DNA of 8,268 bases, taken from contig DVIR01000016.1 in the NCBI GenBank assembly GCA_018711085.1, positions 1 through 8,268 of the forward strand, in the 5' to 3' direction. Below, in pieces: positions 1-5,827 of this stretch. The position numbers and the translations under genes were made by a program. Position 1 is the first letter of the stretch, and the number at the start of each line of letters is the position of its first letter. This DNA comes from Faeciplasma gallinarum. Its GTDB lineage: Bacteria > Bacillota > Clostridia > Oscillospirales > Ruminococcaceae. The notes under the pieces were generated by a model. That model searched no databases, was not told where the DNA came from, and worked only from the letters and a program-made list of their open reading frames with translations.

Positions 1-1080
1 ACGCTTAAAAGCTGTTACAACACCGGTCACCTCGTGATACCCAACATGCTTGACATGGGAATCGGCAATATAGACGGTTTGTCTTTTTTGGGCAGCAGGA
101 GCAGCCAAACCGCCGCATGCTGCAAACTTGCCGAAAAATCCATGGGCAAGGACACAACAATAGGTCATTGGGAGATTGCGGGACTTGTCTCCGAAAAGCC
201 CTTTCCGACATATCCGAACGGCTTTCCGGACGATGTCATAGATGAGTTTTCCCGACAGACGGGAAGGGGCGTTCTTTGCAACAAGCCGTACTCCGGAACG
301 GTTGTCATAAACGATTACGGCGACGAACACGTTAAAACGGGAAAGCTGATTGTTTATACGTCCGCAGACAGCGTTTTTCAGATCGCAGCGCATGAGGACG
401 TAGTCCCGGTCGAGACGCTGTACGAATATTGCAGGACGGCAAGGAAGATTCTCACCGGCAAAAACGCGGTGGGACGTGTAATTGCAAGGCCGTTTGTCGG
501 AACGAGCGGAGCATATGTGCGCACGGAAAACAGAAAGGACTTCTCACTTGAGCCGACAGGCAGAACAATGCTTGACGCTATAAGCGCCGACAATAAAGAC
601 GTCGTGTCGGTCGGAAAGATAGCGGACATATTCGCTCAAAGGGGAATAACAAAAGCAATACCCGCACACGGCAACGCCGAAGCCATGGATGCAACATATG
701 AGCTTGCAAAAACCGATTTTGAGGGACTGGCGTTTATCAACCTTGTTGATTTTGATATGCTATACGGTCACAGAAATAACGCCGTAGGATACGCAGATGC
801 TTTGAGCGAGTTCGACAGATGGCTCGGCAAGTTCAAAGAGCTGCTAAGACCCGACGACATCCTTATGATAACGGCAGACCATGGCTGTGATCCGGCAACT
901 AAAAGCACCGACCATTCAAGAGAGTATATACCCTTCTTGGCCTATGGGGAGCATGTTAAGCCGGTAAATCTCGGCATCCGCAGCACATTTTCAGATATAG
1001 CCGCAACTGTTTGCGAGTATCTTGAAACCGATTTTGACTGCCCCGGAACAAGCTTTCTTCGAAGCGTTATAAAGGAGTGA
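1..1080 (+). CDS. deoB: Phosphopentomutase (5'-partial)
   Basis: Interconverts (deoxy)ribose-1-phosphate and (deoxy)ribose-5-phosphate in the cytoplasm, linking nucleoside phosphorolysis to the pentose phosphate/DeoC route. The frame is open from base 1, and the text before the in-frame GTG at 34 (TLKSCYNTGHL) still looks like DeoB, so the gene starts upstream of the window. 359 residues are visible against a usual 390-400. Counting from the first visible codon, the catalytic Thr motif KDTTIGHWE is at 50-58. Metal ligands are D252 and H257 (DFDMLYGH), D293-H294 (ADHGCDP) and H305 (STDHSRE). Their spacing matches Bacillus cereus DeoB D286/H291/D327/H328/H339 as I recall it. About 34 N-terminal residues, including the first metal-binding Asp, are outside the window. 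The stop overlaps the ribosome binding site of cdd, so the two are co-transcribed. Alkaline phosphatase superfamily; identification is secure. Confidence 0.96.
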   Translation, partial: TLKSCYNTGHLVIPNMLDMGIGNIDGLSFLGSRSSQTAACCKLAEKSMGKDTTIGHWEIAGLVSEKPFPTYPNGFPDDVIDEFSRQTGRGVLCNKPYSGTVVINDYGDEHVKTGKLIVYTSADSVFQIAAHEDVVPVETLYEYCRTARKILTGKNAVGRVIARPFVGTSGAYVRTENRKDFSLEPTGRTMLDAISADNKDVVSVGKIADIFAQRGITKAIPAHGNAEAMDATYELAKTDFEGLAFINLVDFDMLYGHRNNAVGYADALSEFDRWLGKFKELLRPDDILMITADHGCDPATKSTDHSREYIPFLAYGEHVKPVNLGIRSTFSDIAATVCEYLETDFDCPGTSFLRSVIKE

Positions 1081-1084
1081 TACT

Positions 1085-1525
1085 ATGGCTGTAGATGAAA
1101 AACAGGCGGCCATGCTTGCCGACGCCGCAAAACAGGCGATGAAACTTGCATACGCTCCGTATTCGCGGTATTGCGTAGGCGCTGCGCTGTTGTGCTCAGA
1201 CGGAAGCGTGTATACAGGCTGCAACATCGAAAACGCAAGTTTTTCAGCGACAAACTGTGCCGAAAGAACCGCAATATTTAAAGCGGTCAGCTCAGGGAAT
1301 CTCAATTTTGAAGCCATAGCAGTATGCGGCGGTAAATGCGGAGAGCTTGACAACGAGATTTTTGCTCCCTGCGGAATTTGCAGACAGGTCATGCGCGAGT
1401 TCTGCAAAAACGACTTTACAGTGCTGCTTGTCACGAAGGACAGCATAATTACAAGGACGCTTGATGAGCTGCTGCCGCTCTCTTTCGGTCCGGAAAGGAT
1501 AGATACGAGCCATGAGAATGTATGA
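1085..1525 (+). CDS. cdd: Cytidine deaminase
   Basis: Zinc-dependent hydrolytic deamination of cytidine and deoxycytidine to uridine and deoxyuridine; cytoplasmic pyrimidine salvage. 146 residues, close to the size of the small homotetrameric Bacillus-type enzymes. YSRYCVGAAL at 26-35 and the substrate-binding GCNIEN at 45-50 are followed by the zinc/catalytic motif C58-A-E60 (NCAERTA) and the second zinc motif PC96-GIC99-RQ, giving the three Cys ligands and Glu proton shuttle of the T-CDA type. The start is fixed by AAAGGAG at 1071-1077, seven bases before ATG. The gene lies 4 bp after deoB and overlaps pdp by 14 bp, consistent with translational coupling. Its product feeds pdp directly. Confidence 0.97.
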   Translation: MAVDEKQAAMLADAAKQAMKLAYAPYSRYCVGAALLCSDGSVYTGCNIENASFSATNCAERTAIFKAVSSGNLNFEAIAVCGGKCGELDNEIFAPCGICRQVMREFCKNDFTVLLVTKDSIITRTLDELLPLSFGPERIDTSHENV

Positions 1526-2813
1526 TATAATCCTGAAGAAGCGCAGAGGCGAAGAGCTTTCGCCCGAAGAAATCAAATTTGCAATAGATGGGTTTACGTC
1601 CGGCGAAATTCCCGACTATCAGATGGCTGCGCTTGCAATGGCAATATGCTTTAATTCCATGACCGACGCCGAAACGGCTGCGCTTACATACGCAATGGCT
1701 GATTCGGGCGACAAGGTTGATCTGTCCATGTTCGGCGATGCCACTGTGGATAAGCACTCAACCGGCGGTGTCGGAGACAAGACGACTCTTATCATCGCAC
1801 CTATTGTAGCGGCATGCGGAGCAAAGCTTGCTAAAATGTCCGGAAGGGGACTCGGACACACCGGCGGCACGATTGACAAGCTTGAATCAATCCCGGGATA
1901 CAGAACAGAGCTGAGCGAGCAAGATTTCATCGATCAGGTGAGCAAAATCGGCGTTTGCGTAATAAGCCAGACAGGGAATATGGTGCCCGCGGATAAAAAG
2001 CTGTACGCTTTAAGAGATGTGACCGCCACGGTTGATTCGGTTCCGCTTATTGCATCGAGCGTGATGTCTAAAAAGCTTGCGGCCGGCGCAAAATCCATCG
2101 TCTTAGATGTCAAGGTCGGAAGCGGAGCGTTTATGCATGACCTGAAATCCGCCGAGGAGCTTGCAAAAAAGATGGTTGCCATAGGAAAACACTGCGGCAG
2201 AAACGTCCGCGCTCTTATAACAAACATGGATGTCCCGTTGGGAAGGTGCGTGGGCAACACTCTCGAGGTCGTCGAGGCGATATCTGTGCTCAAAAACGAG
2301 ACGTTCGGAGAGCTGAGAGAAATTTGCCTTGAGCTTAGCGCGGCGATGCTTTCAATGAGCATGGATTTGCCGCACGATAAGGCGTATGCAAAAGCTGAAA
2401 TAGCCCTCACAAGCGGCGCAGCGTATAAAAAGTTCAAGGAGTGGATATCTGCTCAGGGCGCTGATGAGGGGTACGCAGACGATACGTCACTGTTCAGAAG
2501 GGCTAACTTTAATATGGTCGTCTCAAGCCCCTGCGACGGGTACATATCAAAGATGAACACCGAACGCATAGGCGGCGTTGCGTGCATGCTCGGCGCAGGA
2601 AGGGCAAGCAAAGACGACAGCATAAACTATGCCGCCGGCATTGTTATTGATAAAAAAGTCGGAGATGAAGTATGTAAAGGCGAAGAGCTTGCCACGCTTT
2701 GCTCTGACAATGAGGAAATTTTAGGAACGGCATGCAAGGAATATATTTCAGCATTGGAGTTTTCGGAGACGGCGCCCCAAAAGCCGCAGCTCATACTTGA
2801 AAAAGTAGAGTAG
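1512..2813 (+). CDS. pdp: Pyrimidine-nucleoside phosphorylase
   Basis: Phosphorolysis of uridine, deoxyuridine and thymidine to the free base and (deoxy)ribose-1-phosphate, the substrate of DeoB. 433 residues, full length. The phosphate-binding motif KHSTGGVGDK is at 81-90 and the family signature SGRGLGHTGGTIDKLE at 110-125. Pyrimidine-binding residues R168, S183 and K187 fall at the same numbers as in Bacillus PyNP. Residue 108 is Lys, as in broad-specificity PyNP; Escherichia coli thymidine phosphorylase has Met (M111) there, so pdp is preferred over deoA. This specificity reading rests on remembered structural work. The MRM start matches the family; a start two codons later (1518) cannot be excluded. 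A weak AAGGA lies 12 bases upstream, so translation may depend on coupling to cdd. The C-terminal domain, with a glycine-rich stretch near residues 355-365, is intact. Confidence 0.95.
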   Translation: MRMYDIILKKRRGEELSPEEIKFAIDGFTSGEIPDYQMAALAMAICFNSMTDAETAALTYAMADSGDKVDLSMFGDATVDKHSTGGVGDKTTLIIAPIVAACGAKLAKMSGRGLGHTGGTIDKLESIPGYRTELSEQDFIDQVSKIGVCVISQTGNMVPADKKLYALRDVTATVDSVPLIASSVMSKKLAAGAKSIVLDVKVGSGAFMHDLKSAEELAKKMVAIGKHCGRNVRALITNMDVPLGRCVGNTLEVVEAISVLKNETFGELREICLELSAAMLSMSMDLPHDKAYAKAEIALTSGAAYKKFKEWISAQGADEGYADDTSLFRRANFNMVVSSPCDGYISKMNTERIGGVACMLGAGRASKDDSINYAAGIVIDKKVGDEVCKGEELATLCSDNEEILGTACKEYISALEFSETAPQKPQLILEKVE

Positions 2814-2827
2814 CCGCAAACACGAAA

Positions 2828-2853
2828 GAAAAATATATAACCGATATTTTTTC
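2828..2853 (+). terminator. Possible weak AT-rich hairpin after pdp
   Basis: GAAAAATAT pairs with ATATTTTTTC (one bulged T) 15 bases after the pdp stop. The 3' arm itself is T-rich but no separate U-tract follows. This may be a weak terminator of the salvage operon, or simply AT-rich sequence. Confidence 0.25.
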
Positions 2854-2867
2854 GACATTGTTCGACT
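2851..2867 (-). promoter_or_regulatory. Two Spo0A-box-like heptamers one helical turn apart
   Basis: TTCGACA (2851-2857) and TTCGACT (2861-2867) are the complement of the 0A box TGTCGAA (one exact, one with a single mismatch), spaced exactly 10 bp. They lie upstream of a possible TATAAC -10 element at 2895-2900 that has no recognisable -35. A 7-mer is expected about once by chance in this window, and further copies occur inside coding sequence at 811-817 and 3204-3210, so this is only suggestive. Confidence 0.25.
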
Positions 2868-2905
2868 TACTTTCTCCGAAAGTCATGTTAAGCTTATAAC
2901 CGTTA

Positions 2906-2944
2906 CAGGCGCATATTCAGCCTGCGGATGCATATCCACATCCG
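2906..2944 (+). other. Two adjacent leader hairpins before the DUF6514-like gene
   Basis: CAGGC pairs with GCCTG (2906-2924, 9-nt loop), and directly abutting it CGGATG pairs with CATCCG (2925-2944, 8-nt loop). They sit 32-70 bases before the ribosome binding site in the probable 5' leader. No U-tract follows, so they are not terminators. Function unknown. Confidence 0.35.
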
Positions 2945-2975
2945 GAACAGATTTGACGCGGACTTTTACATGACG

Positions 2976-2983
2976 AAAAGGAG
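2976..2983 (+). promoter_or_regulatory. Ribosome binding site deciding the DUF6514-like start
   Basis: AAAAGGAG seven bases before ATG 2991. In-frame ATGs at 2928 and 2970 have no comparable site, so the shorter protein is chosen. Confidence 0.85.
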
Positions 2984-2990
2984 AAAATGT

Positions 2991-3239
2991 ATGACTGAGG
3001 CAATTGGCATCAAGGAAAAGATCAGCTATGCCGTAACACCGGCGAGGTATGACAACGACGAACACATAGCCGAGTACGGCATAGCGGCGTACGACCAAAA
3101 CAACAAACAGGTGTTTATAATCGAAAACGTGACAAGCGACAAGGCGGCTCTCGAGAAGCTTGCAGATGCATGCAACAACTCTGAGCTTTCACAGGTTCAC
3201 ATATTCGACATCATCTGTGACTTTGTTGAATCGCACTGA
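2991..3239 (+). CDS. DUF6514-like small protein
   Basis: 82 residues, predicted soluble, with no signal peptide or membrane segment. I recognise the pattern of the DUF6514 family of Clostridia: an N-terminal strand (KISYAVTPARY, 10-20), a YGIAAYD core at 29-35, IENVTSD at 44-50, then a helical end with ADACNNSELSQ and HIFDIICDF (59-78) that matches the family's C-terminal H-x-x-D-hydrophobic-x-x-DF signature. The family has no assigned function that I know. An open frame extends up to ATG 2928, but the added residues are unlike the family and lack a ribosome binding site. It stands alone between the salvage operon and the tRNA-His unit, on the same strand, with its own leader. Family call from memory of the signature, not from a search. 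Confidence 0.75.
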   Translation: MTEAIGIKEKISYAVTPARYDNDEHIAEYGIAAYDQNNKQVFIIENVTSDKAALEKLADACNNSELSQVHIFDIICDFVESH

Positions 3240-3297
3240 GATTTTTATAACCTTCATTCTTTATACTAAAGGGGAAACGGTAAGAGGAATTTTGCCG

Positions 3298-3350
3298 GCT
3301 CAATATGCGCCCGAGCCGATTAAACTATAAATTATCGGATTTTTATAATT
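3298..3350 (+). terminator. Possible terminator region after the DUF6514-like gene
   Basis: CGGCTC pairs with GAGCCG (11-nt loop), and an overlapping alternative CCGAT pairs with ATCGG just before ATTTTTATAATTT. Neither has a clean stem plus U-tract, so termination here is plausible but weakly supported. The rest of 3240-3355 shows no gene. Confidence 0.35.
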
Positions 3351-3355
3351 TGCTA

Positions 3356-3384
3356 TTGATTTTTTAAAACCGACATGCTATAAT
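3356..3384 (+). promoter_or_regulatory. Sigma-A promoter with extended -10 for tRNA-His
   Basis: -35 TTGATT (3356-3361), 17-bp spacer, extended TGC plus perfect -10 TATAAT (3379-3384). Predicted transcription start near 3391, about 140 bases before the tRNA. Confidence 0.85.
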
Positions 3385-3390
3385 AAACCT

Positions 3391-3532
3391 CGCTGTCCAA
3401 TAGGCGACGCCTAAGAGGCAATGCCAAAGATGCAATGCCGAAGGCAACGTAAAGCGCGCTGATTCATAAGCGGTGTGTAACGCATTGCATTAAAGATGTG
3501 TTTGGCTGTACTTATGTCAGACGGCAGTATAT
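3391..3532 (+). ncRNA. Long structured leader upstream of tRNA-His (candidate RNA)
   Basis: Between the promoter start and the tRNA lie 142 bases with no protein gene and no terminator. They contain mini-hairpins TAGGC-gac-GCCTA (3401-3413), GGC-aat-GCC (3417-3425) and TGCC-gaa-GGCA (3436-3446), and a 9-bp inverted repeat ATGCAATGC/GCATTGCAT (3430-3438 and 3482-3490) enclosing CGCT/AGCG (3457-3472). The last stem competes with the third mini-hairpin. It may be only the 5' trailer cut off by RNase P, or a separate small RNA. It lacks T-box landmarks. I do not recognise a known family. Confidence 0.35.
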
Positions 3533-3610
3533 GGTGGGTATAGCGTAGTTGGTTAACGCGTCAGATTGTGGTTCTGAAGACCGTCGGTTCGAATCCGACT
3601 ACCCACCCCA
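3533..3610 (+). tRNA. tRNA-His (anticodon GTG)
   Basis: Complete cloverleaf: acceptor GTGGGTA (3534-3540) with TACCCAC (3600-3606); D stem GCGT/ACGC (3543-3546/3556-3559); anticodon stem TCAGA/TCTGA with loop TTGTGGT, anticodon GTG at 3568-3570; T stem GTCGG/CCGAC with loop TTCGAAT. The discriminator is C3607 and CCA is encoded (3608-3610). G3533 can serve as the histidine-specific G-1 opposite C73, which bacterial RNase P leaves on. It reads CAC and CAU codons. It is a single-gene tRNA unit with its own promoter and terminator. Confidence 0.97.
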
Positions 3611-3611
3611 T

Positions 3612-3654
3612 AGAACCGCAGGTACATTTATTTTGTGCCTGCGGTTCTTTTTGT
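3612..3654 (+). terminator. Rho-independent terminator of tRNA-His
   Basis: A 15-bp stem (3612-3626 with 3634-3648, one G-T pair) and a 7-nt loop, followed by TTTTTGTTT. It starts one base after the CCA end. Confidence 0.93.
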
Positions 3655-3682
3655 TTGTGATGATAAAGAGCTTTTTGCGTCG

Positions 3683-3696
3683 CGGCAAGCTTGCCG
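3683..3696. repeat. 14-bp perfect palindrome
   Basis: CGGCAAGCTTGCCG, about 85 bp upstream of the next promoter. No T-tract follows, so it is not a terminator. A palindrome of this length somewhere in 8 kb is roughly a one-in-two chance event; a protein-binding role is unproven. The rest of 3655-3780 shows no gene. Confidence 0.3.
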
Positions 3697-3781
3697 TTGG
3701 GCATACCTGCAGTTGGCAGATCATGTGTATACTTTGCACGCATATTTAATGTTAAAAAATGATGAATCTTTTTAGTCGTGA

Positions 3782-3810
3782 TTGACGGCGGAAAGATTTA
3801 TGCGTATAAT
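3782..3810 (+). promoter_or_regulatory. Sigma-A promoter of the beta-helix protein gene
   Basis: -35 TTGACG (3782-3787), 17-bp spacer, perfect -10 TATAAT (3805-3810). Predicted start near 3817, giving a leader of about 36 bases before ATG 3853. Confidence 0.88.
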
Positions 3811-3817
3811 AAATCTT
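3793..3817. promoter_or_regulatory. Operator-like dyad over the -10 box
   Basis: Perfect 8-bp half-sites AAGATTTA (3793-3800) and TAAATCTT (3810-3817) are separated by 9 bp, with the centre inside the -10 region of the promoter. The geometry (17 bp centre to centre) suits a dimeric helix-turn-helix repressor that would block RNA polymerase. No regulator gene lies nearby, so the partner is unknown. Confidence 0.45.
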
Positions 3818-3852
3818 GCATCAAAAATTAAAATAAAGGCAGGGTGATATAA

Positions 3853-5664
3853 ATGAAAACAGGCGGCGGAAAAAAGGCGAAGAAATTAAATATCGTGCCG
3901 CTTATCGTCATTCTTTTGCTTGCTGTGGTTATAGTTGTCGCGCTTTATCTCATCTCATCGGACGACACACCGCAGTCCGACAGCAATATAGATGCGATTC
4001 AGCCGGTTGACAGCTCAACAAGGAAGATACTTTTAAACGAGTCTGCTCTTCCTGATGCAACCGCTCCCGTTCAGCTTTCCGCTGAGAAAGGCGATACTGT
4101 CATAACGCTAAATAACGAATCAACAACCATTGACGGCTCCGGCGCATCTTATAAAGACGGCGTGCTTTTGATAAATCGTGCAGGCGTTTATGAGCTTTCC
4201 GGAACATTGAACGGAAACATAATAGTCAGCGCAGCGGGCGAGGATGTCGTCTTAATATTTAACGGCGTAAACGTAACAAGCAGTAATTCATCCGCGCTGT
4301 ATGTTCATAACGCCAACACCGTCAATCTGATAGCCAACGGCGAGACACAAAACGTCTTTACCGATGGAACAACTTACGACTTCAATCTCGACTACTCAAG
4401 CCCCACTGAGGCTGAGCCTAACGCAGCTATTTTCTCAAAGGACGACCTTATAATTCGAGGAACCGGAACGTTTGTCGTGAACGGAAGATATTCTGCGGGA
4501 ATTATAGGCAAGGATAACCTCAAGATTGTAAATACAAACGTAGTTGTCGACGCCGTGAACAACGGCATCAACGGCAAGGACAGCCTTATAATTCAAAACT
4601 CAACCGTCAATGTAACGGCAGGAAACGACGGACTCAGGTCAACTCAGGACAACAACCCCGCTTTGGGATACGGATTGTTCACCGACTCTAATATAACCGT
4701 TACTGCAAACGGCGACGGCATTCAGGTTGAAACCGGACTCACCATAGACAACTGCGCAATGTACATTCTTGCGGGCGGCGGAGCGCAAAACACTGCGGTT
4801 GACAGCCAAAAGGGCATAAAGTGCAACCAGGGATACGTAAACTTCAACAGCGGAAATATCGTAATTGACAGCGCGGACGACAGCGTGAACGCAGTCGGCG
4901 ACGTCAGTGTTTTAGCAGGTGTGCTGAACCTTTCAACGGGCGACGACGGAATACATTCGGATGCGTCTGTTGCAATCAAGGGCGGAACTGTGGTTGTGTC
5001 TGTTTCGCATGAGGGACTTGAAGGAGTGACGGTAGACATTTCCGGCGGAGATGTCTACATCAATTCAAAGTCTGACGGAATAAACGCTGCCGGCGGTTCT
5101 GACGGCGAAGGATTTGACGGTGCAGCATCTGCTGTGGGCGCGTCAAACAGGTTCATCCGCGTTTCTGACGGCTACGTGTATATAAACTCTGACGGAGACG
5201 GCATAGACTCAAACGGCGATATTTATCTTTCCGGCGGCACGGTTATAATCACCGGATCCTTGACAGCCGATTACAGCATGTTTGACTACCTCGGAAACTT
5301 TAACCTGACCGGCGGAACGCTTCTTGCAATGGGCGGAGCACAGCAGATACCTTCCACCGACGGCTTCACGCAAAACTGCGTTGATATAACGTTCAGCAAC
5401 ACCCTCAGCGCAGAGACTTTTGTAAGCATTGAATGTGACAGCCAGGAAATCGTCTTTAAGACGACAAAATCCGCGGATAAGGTGATATTCTCTTCTCCCA
5501 TGCTCAAAACCGGCAGCGGATGCACTGTTTCCTACGGAGGAAAGTATTCAAGCAATGAAAACCTTGACGGAGTGTACACCGGAGGACGTTATTCCGGCGG
5601 ATCTCAGATAACGGGATCTGTCGCGGGAGTCCTTTCATACATTTCCGCAACCAATCCGGAGTAA
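3853..5664 (+). CDS. Membrane-anchored beta-helix carbohydrate-binding protein (Cthe_2159-like)
   Basis: 603 residues. A Lys-rich N-terminus (KKAKK, 7-11) precedes one hydrophobic segment (about 14-34) with no lipobox Cys, giving a single-pass signal anchor with the bulk outside the cell. A polar linker (35-80) leads to a domain of about 80-500 made of short beta coils rich in Asn, Gly and Asp. Turn motifs recur: NDGL (258), GDGI (287), DDSV (342), DDGI (364), HEGL (386), SDGI (407) and GDGI (448), typical of a right-handed parallel beta-helix. The pattern fits PF14262, whose founder Clostridium thermocellum Cthe_2159 binds cellulose and polygalacturonate. The acidic turns could bind calcium (inference). 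Residues 510-600 form a separate C-terminal beta domain. No catalytic residues are evident, so binding or scaffolding is more likely than hydrolysis. Start set by AGGGTGAT just upstream. It is monocistronic. Confidence 0.85.
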   Translation: MKTGGGKKAKKLNIVPLIVILLLAVVIVVALYLISSDDTPQSDSNIDAIQPVDSSTRKILLNESALPDATAPVQLSAEKGDTVITLNNESTTIDGSGASYKDGVLLINRAGVYELSGTLNGNIIVSAAGEDVVLIFNGVNVTSSNSSALYVHNANTVNLIANGETQNVFTDGTTYDFNLDYSSPTEAEPNAAIFSKDDLIIRGTGTFVVNGRYSAGIIGKDNLKIVNTNVVVDAVNNGINGKDSLIIQNSTVNVTAGNDGLRSTQDNNPALGYGLFTDSNITVTANGDGIQVETGLTIDNCAMYILAGGGAQNTAVDSQKGIKCNQGYVNFNSGNIVIDSADDSVNAVGDVSVLAGVLNLSTGDDGIHSDASVAIKGGTVVVSVSHEGLEGVTVDISGGDVYINSKSDGINAAGGSDGEGFDGAASAVGASNRFIRVSDGYVYINSDGDGIDSNGDIYLSGGTVIITGSLTADYSMFDYLGNFNLTGGTLLAMGGAQQIPSTDGFTQNCVDITFSNTLSAETFVSIECDSQEIVFKTTKSADKVIFSSPMLKTGSGCTVSYGGKYSSNENLDGVYTGGRYSGGSQITGSVAGVLSYISATNPE

Positions 5665-5673
5665 AAAATAATT

Positions 5674-5727
5674 CGGGCGCAACTACAGCACATGCTTTAG
5701 CGTTTGCTGTACGCGCCCGTTTTTTTT
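5674..5727 (+). terminator. Rho-independent terminator after the beta-helix gene
   Basis: CGGGCGC (5674-5680) pairs with GCGCCCG (5713-5719), and inside it TACAGCA (5684-5690) pairs with TGCTGTA (5705-5711). Eight Ts follow. It isolates the gene from trpS. Confidence 0.95.
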
Positions 5728-5761
5728 GTTTAAATATATGCTTTCGCTGTTGCGAGCTAAA

Positions 5762-5790
5762 TTGACAACATTGCCGGGGCATGGTATAAT
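5762..5790 (+). promoter_or_regulatory. Consensus sigma-A promoter of trpS
   Basis: Perfect -35 TTGACA (5762-5767), 17-bp spacer, extended TGG plus perfect -10 TATAAT (5785-5790). Predicted start near 5797. A short dyad TGCC-gg-GGCA (5772-5781) lies in the spacer. The leader of about 30 bases is too short for a T-box or trp attenuator, suggesting strong constitutive expression. Confidence 0.92.
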
Positions 5791-5812
5791 ATCTGTTATG
5801 TTTGATTTAAAA

Positions 5813-5820
5813 GAGAGGGG
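5813..5820 (+). promoter_or_regulatory. Ribosome binding site deciding the trpS start
   Basis: GAGAGGGG seven bases before ATG 5828. The longer in-frame start at 5726 lies upstream of the promoter, so it cannot be on this transcript. Confidence 0.85.
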
Positions 5821-5827
5821 CTTTAAT

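Noticed and set aside
148..174. Ile at the third position of the deoB catalytic loop (KDTTIG instead of KDTTTG) as an inactivating change
   Set aside because: As I recall, this position varies in the family and the Thr nucleophile next to Asp is kept, so the enzyme should be active.
2928..2990. Longer version of the DUF6514-like protein
   Set aside because: No ribosome binding site at 2928 or 2970; the extra residues overlap leader hairpins; AAAAGGAG fits 2991 exactly.
3421..3462. 13-residue basic leader peptide (MPKMQCRRQRKAR) before tRNA-His
   Set aside because: AGAGG is only two bases from the ATG, too close to initiate, and the peptide has no His run or other attenuator logic.
3549..3749. 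Open frames on both strands across the tRNA-His gene and its terminator
   Set aside because: They translate the tRNA and terminator hairpin, and lack ribosome binding sites and family resemblance.
5726..5827. Extension of trpS to an upstream ATG, giving 34 more residues
   Set aside because: The extension begins before the consensus promoter, has no ribosome binding site and is unlike TrpRS N-termini.
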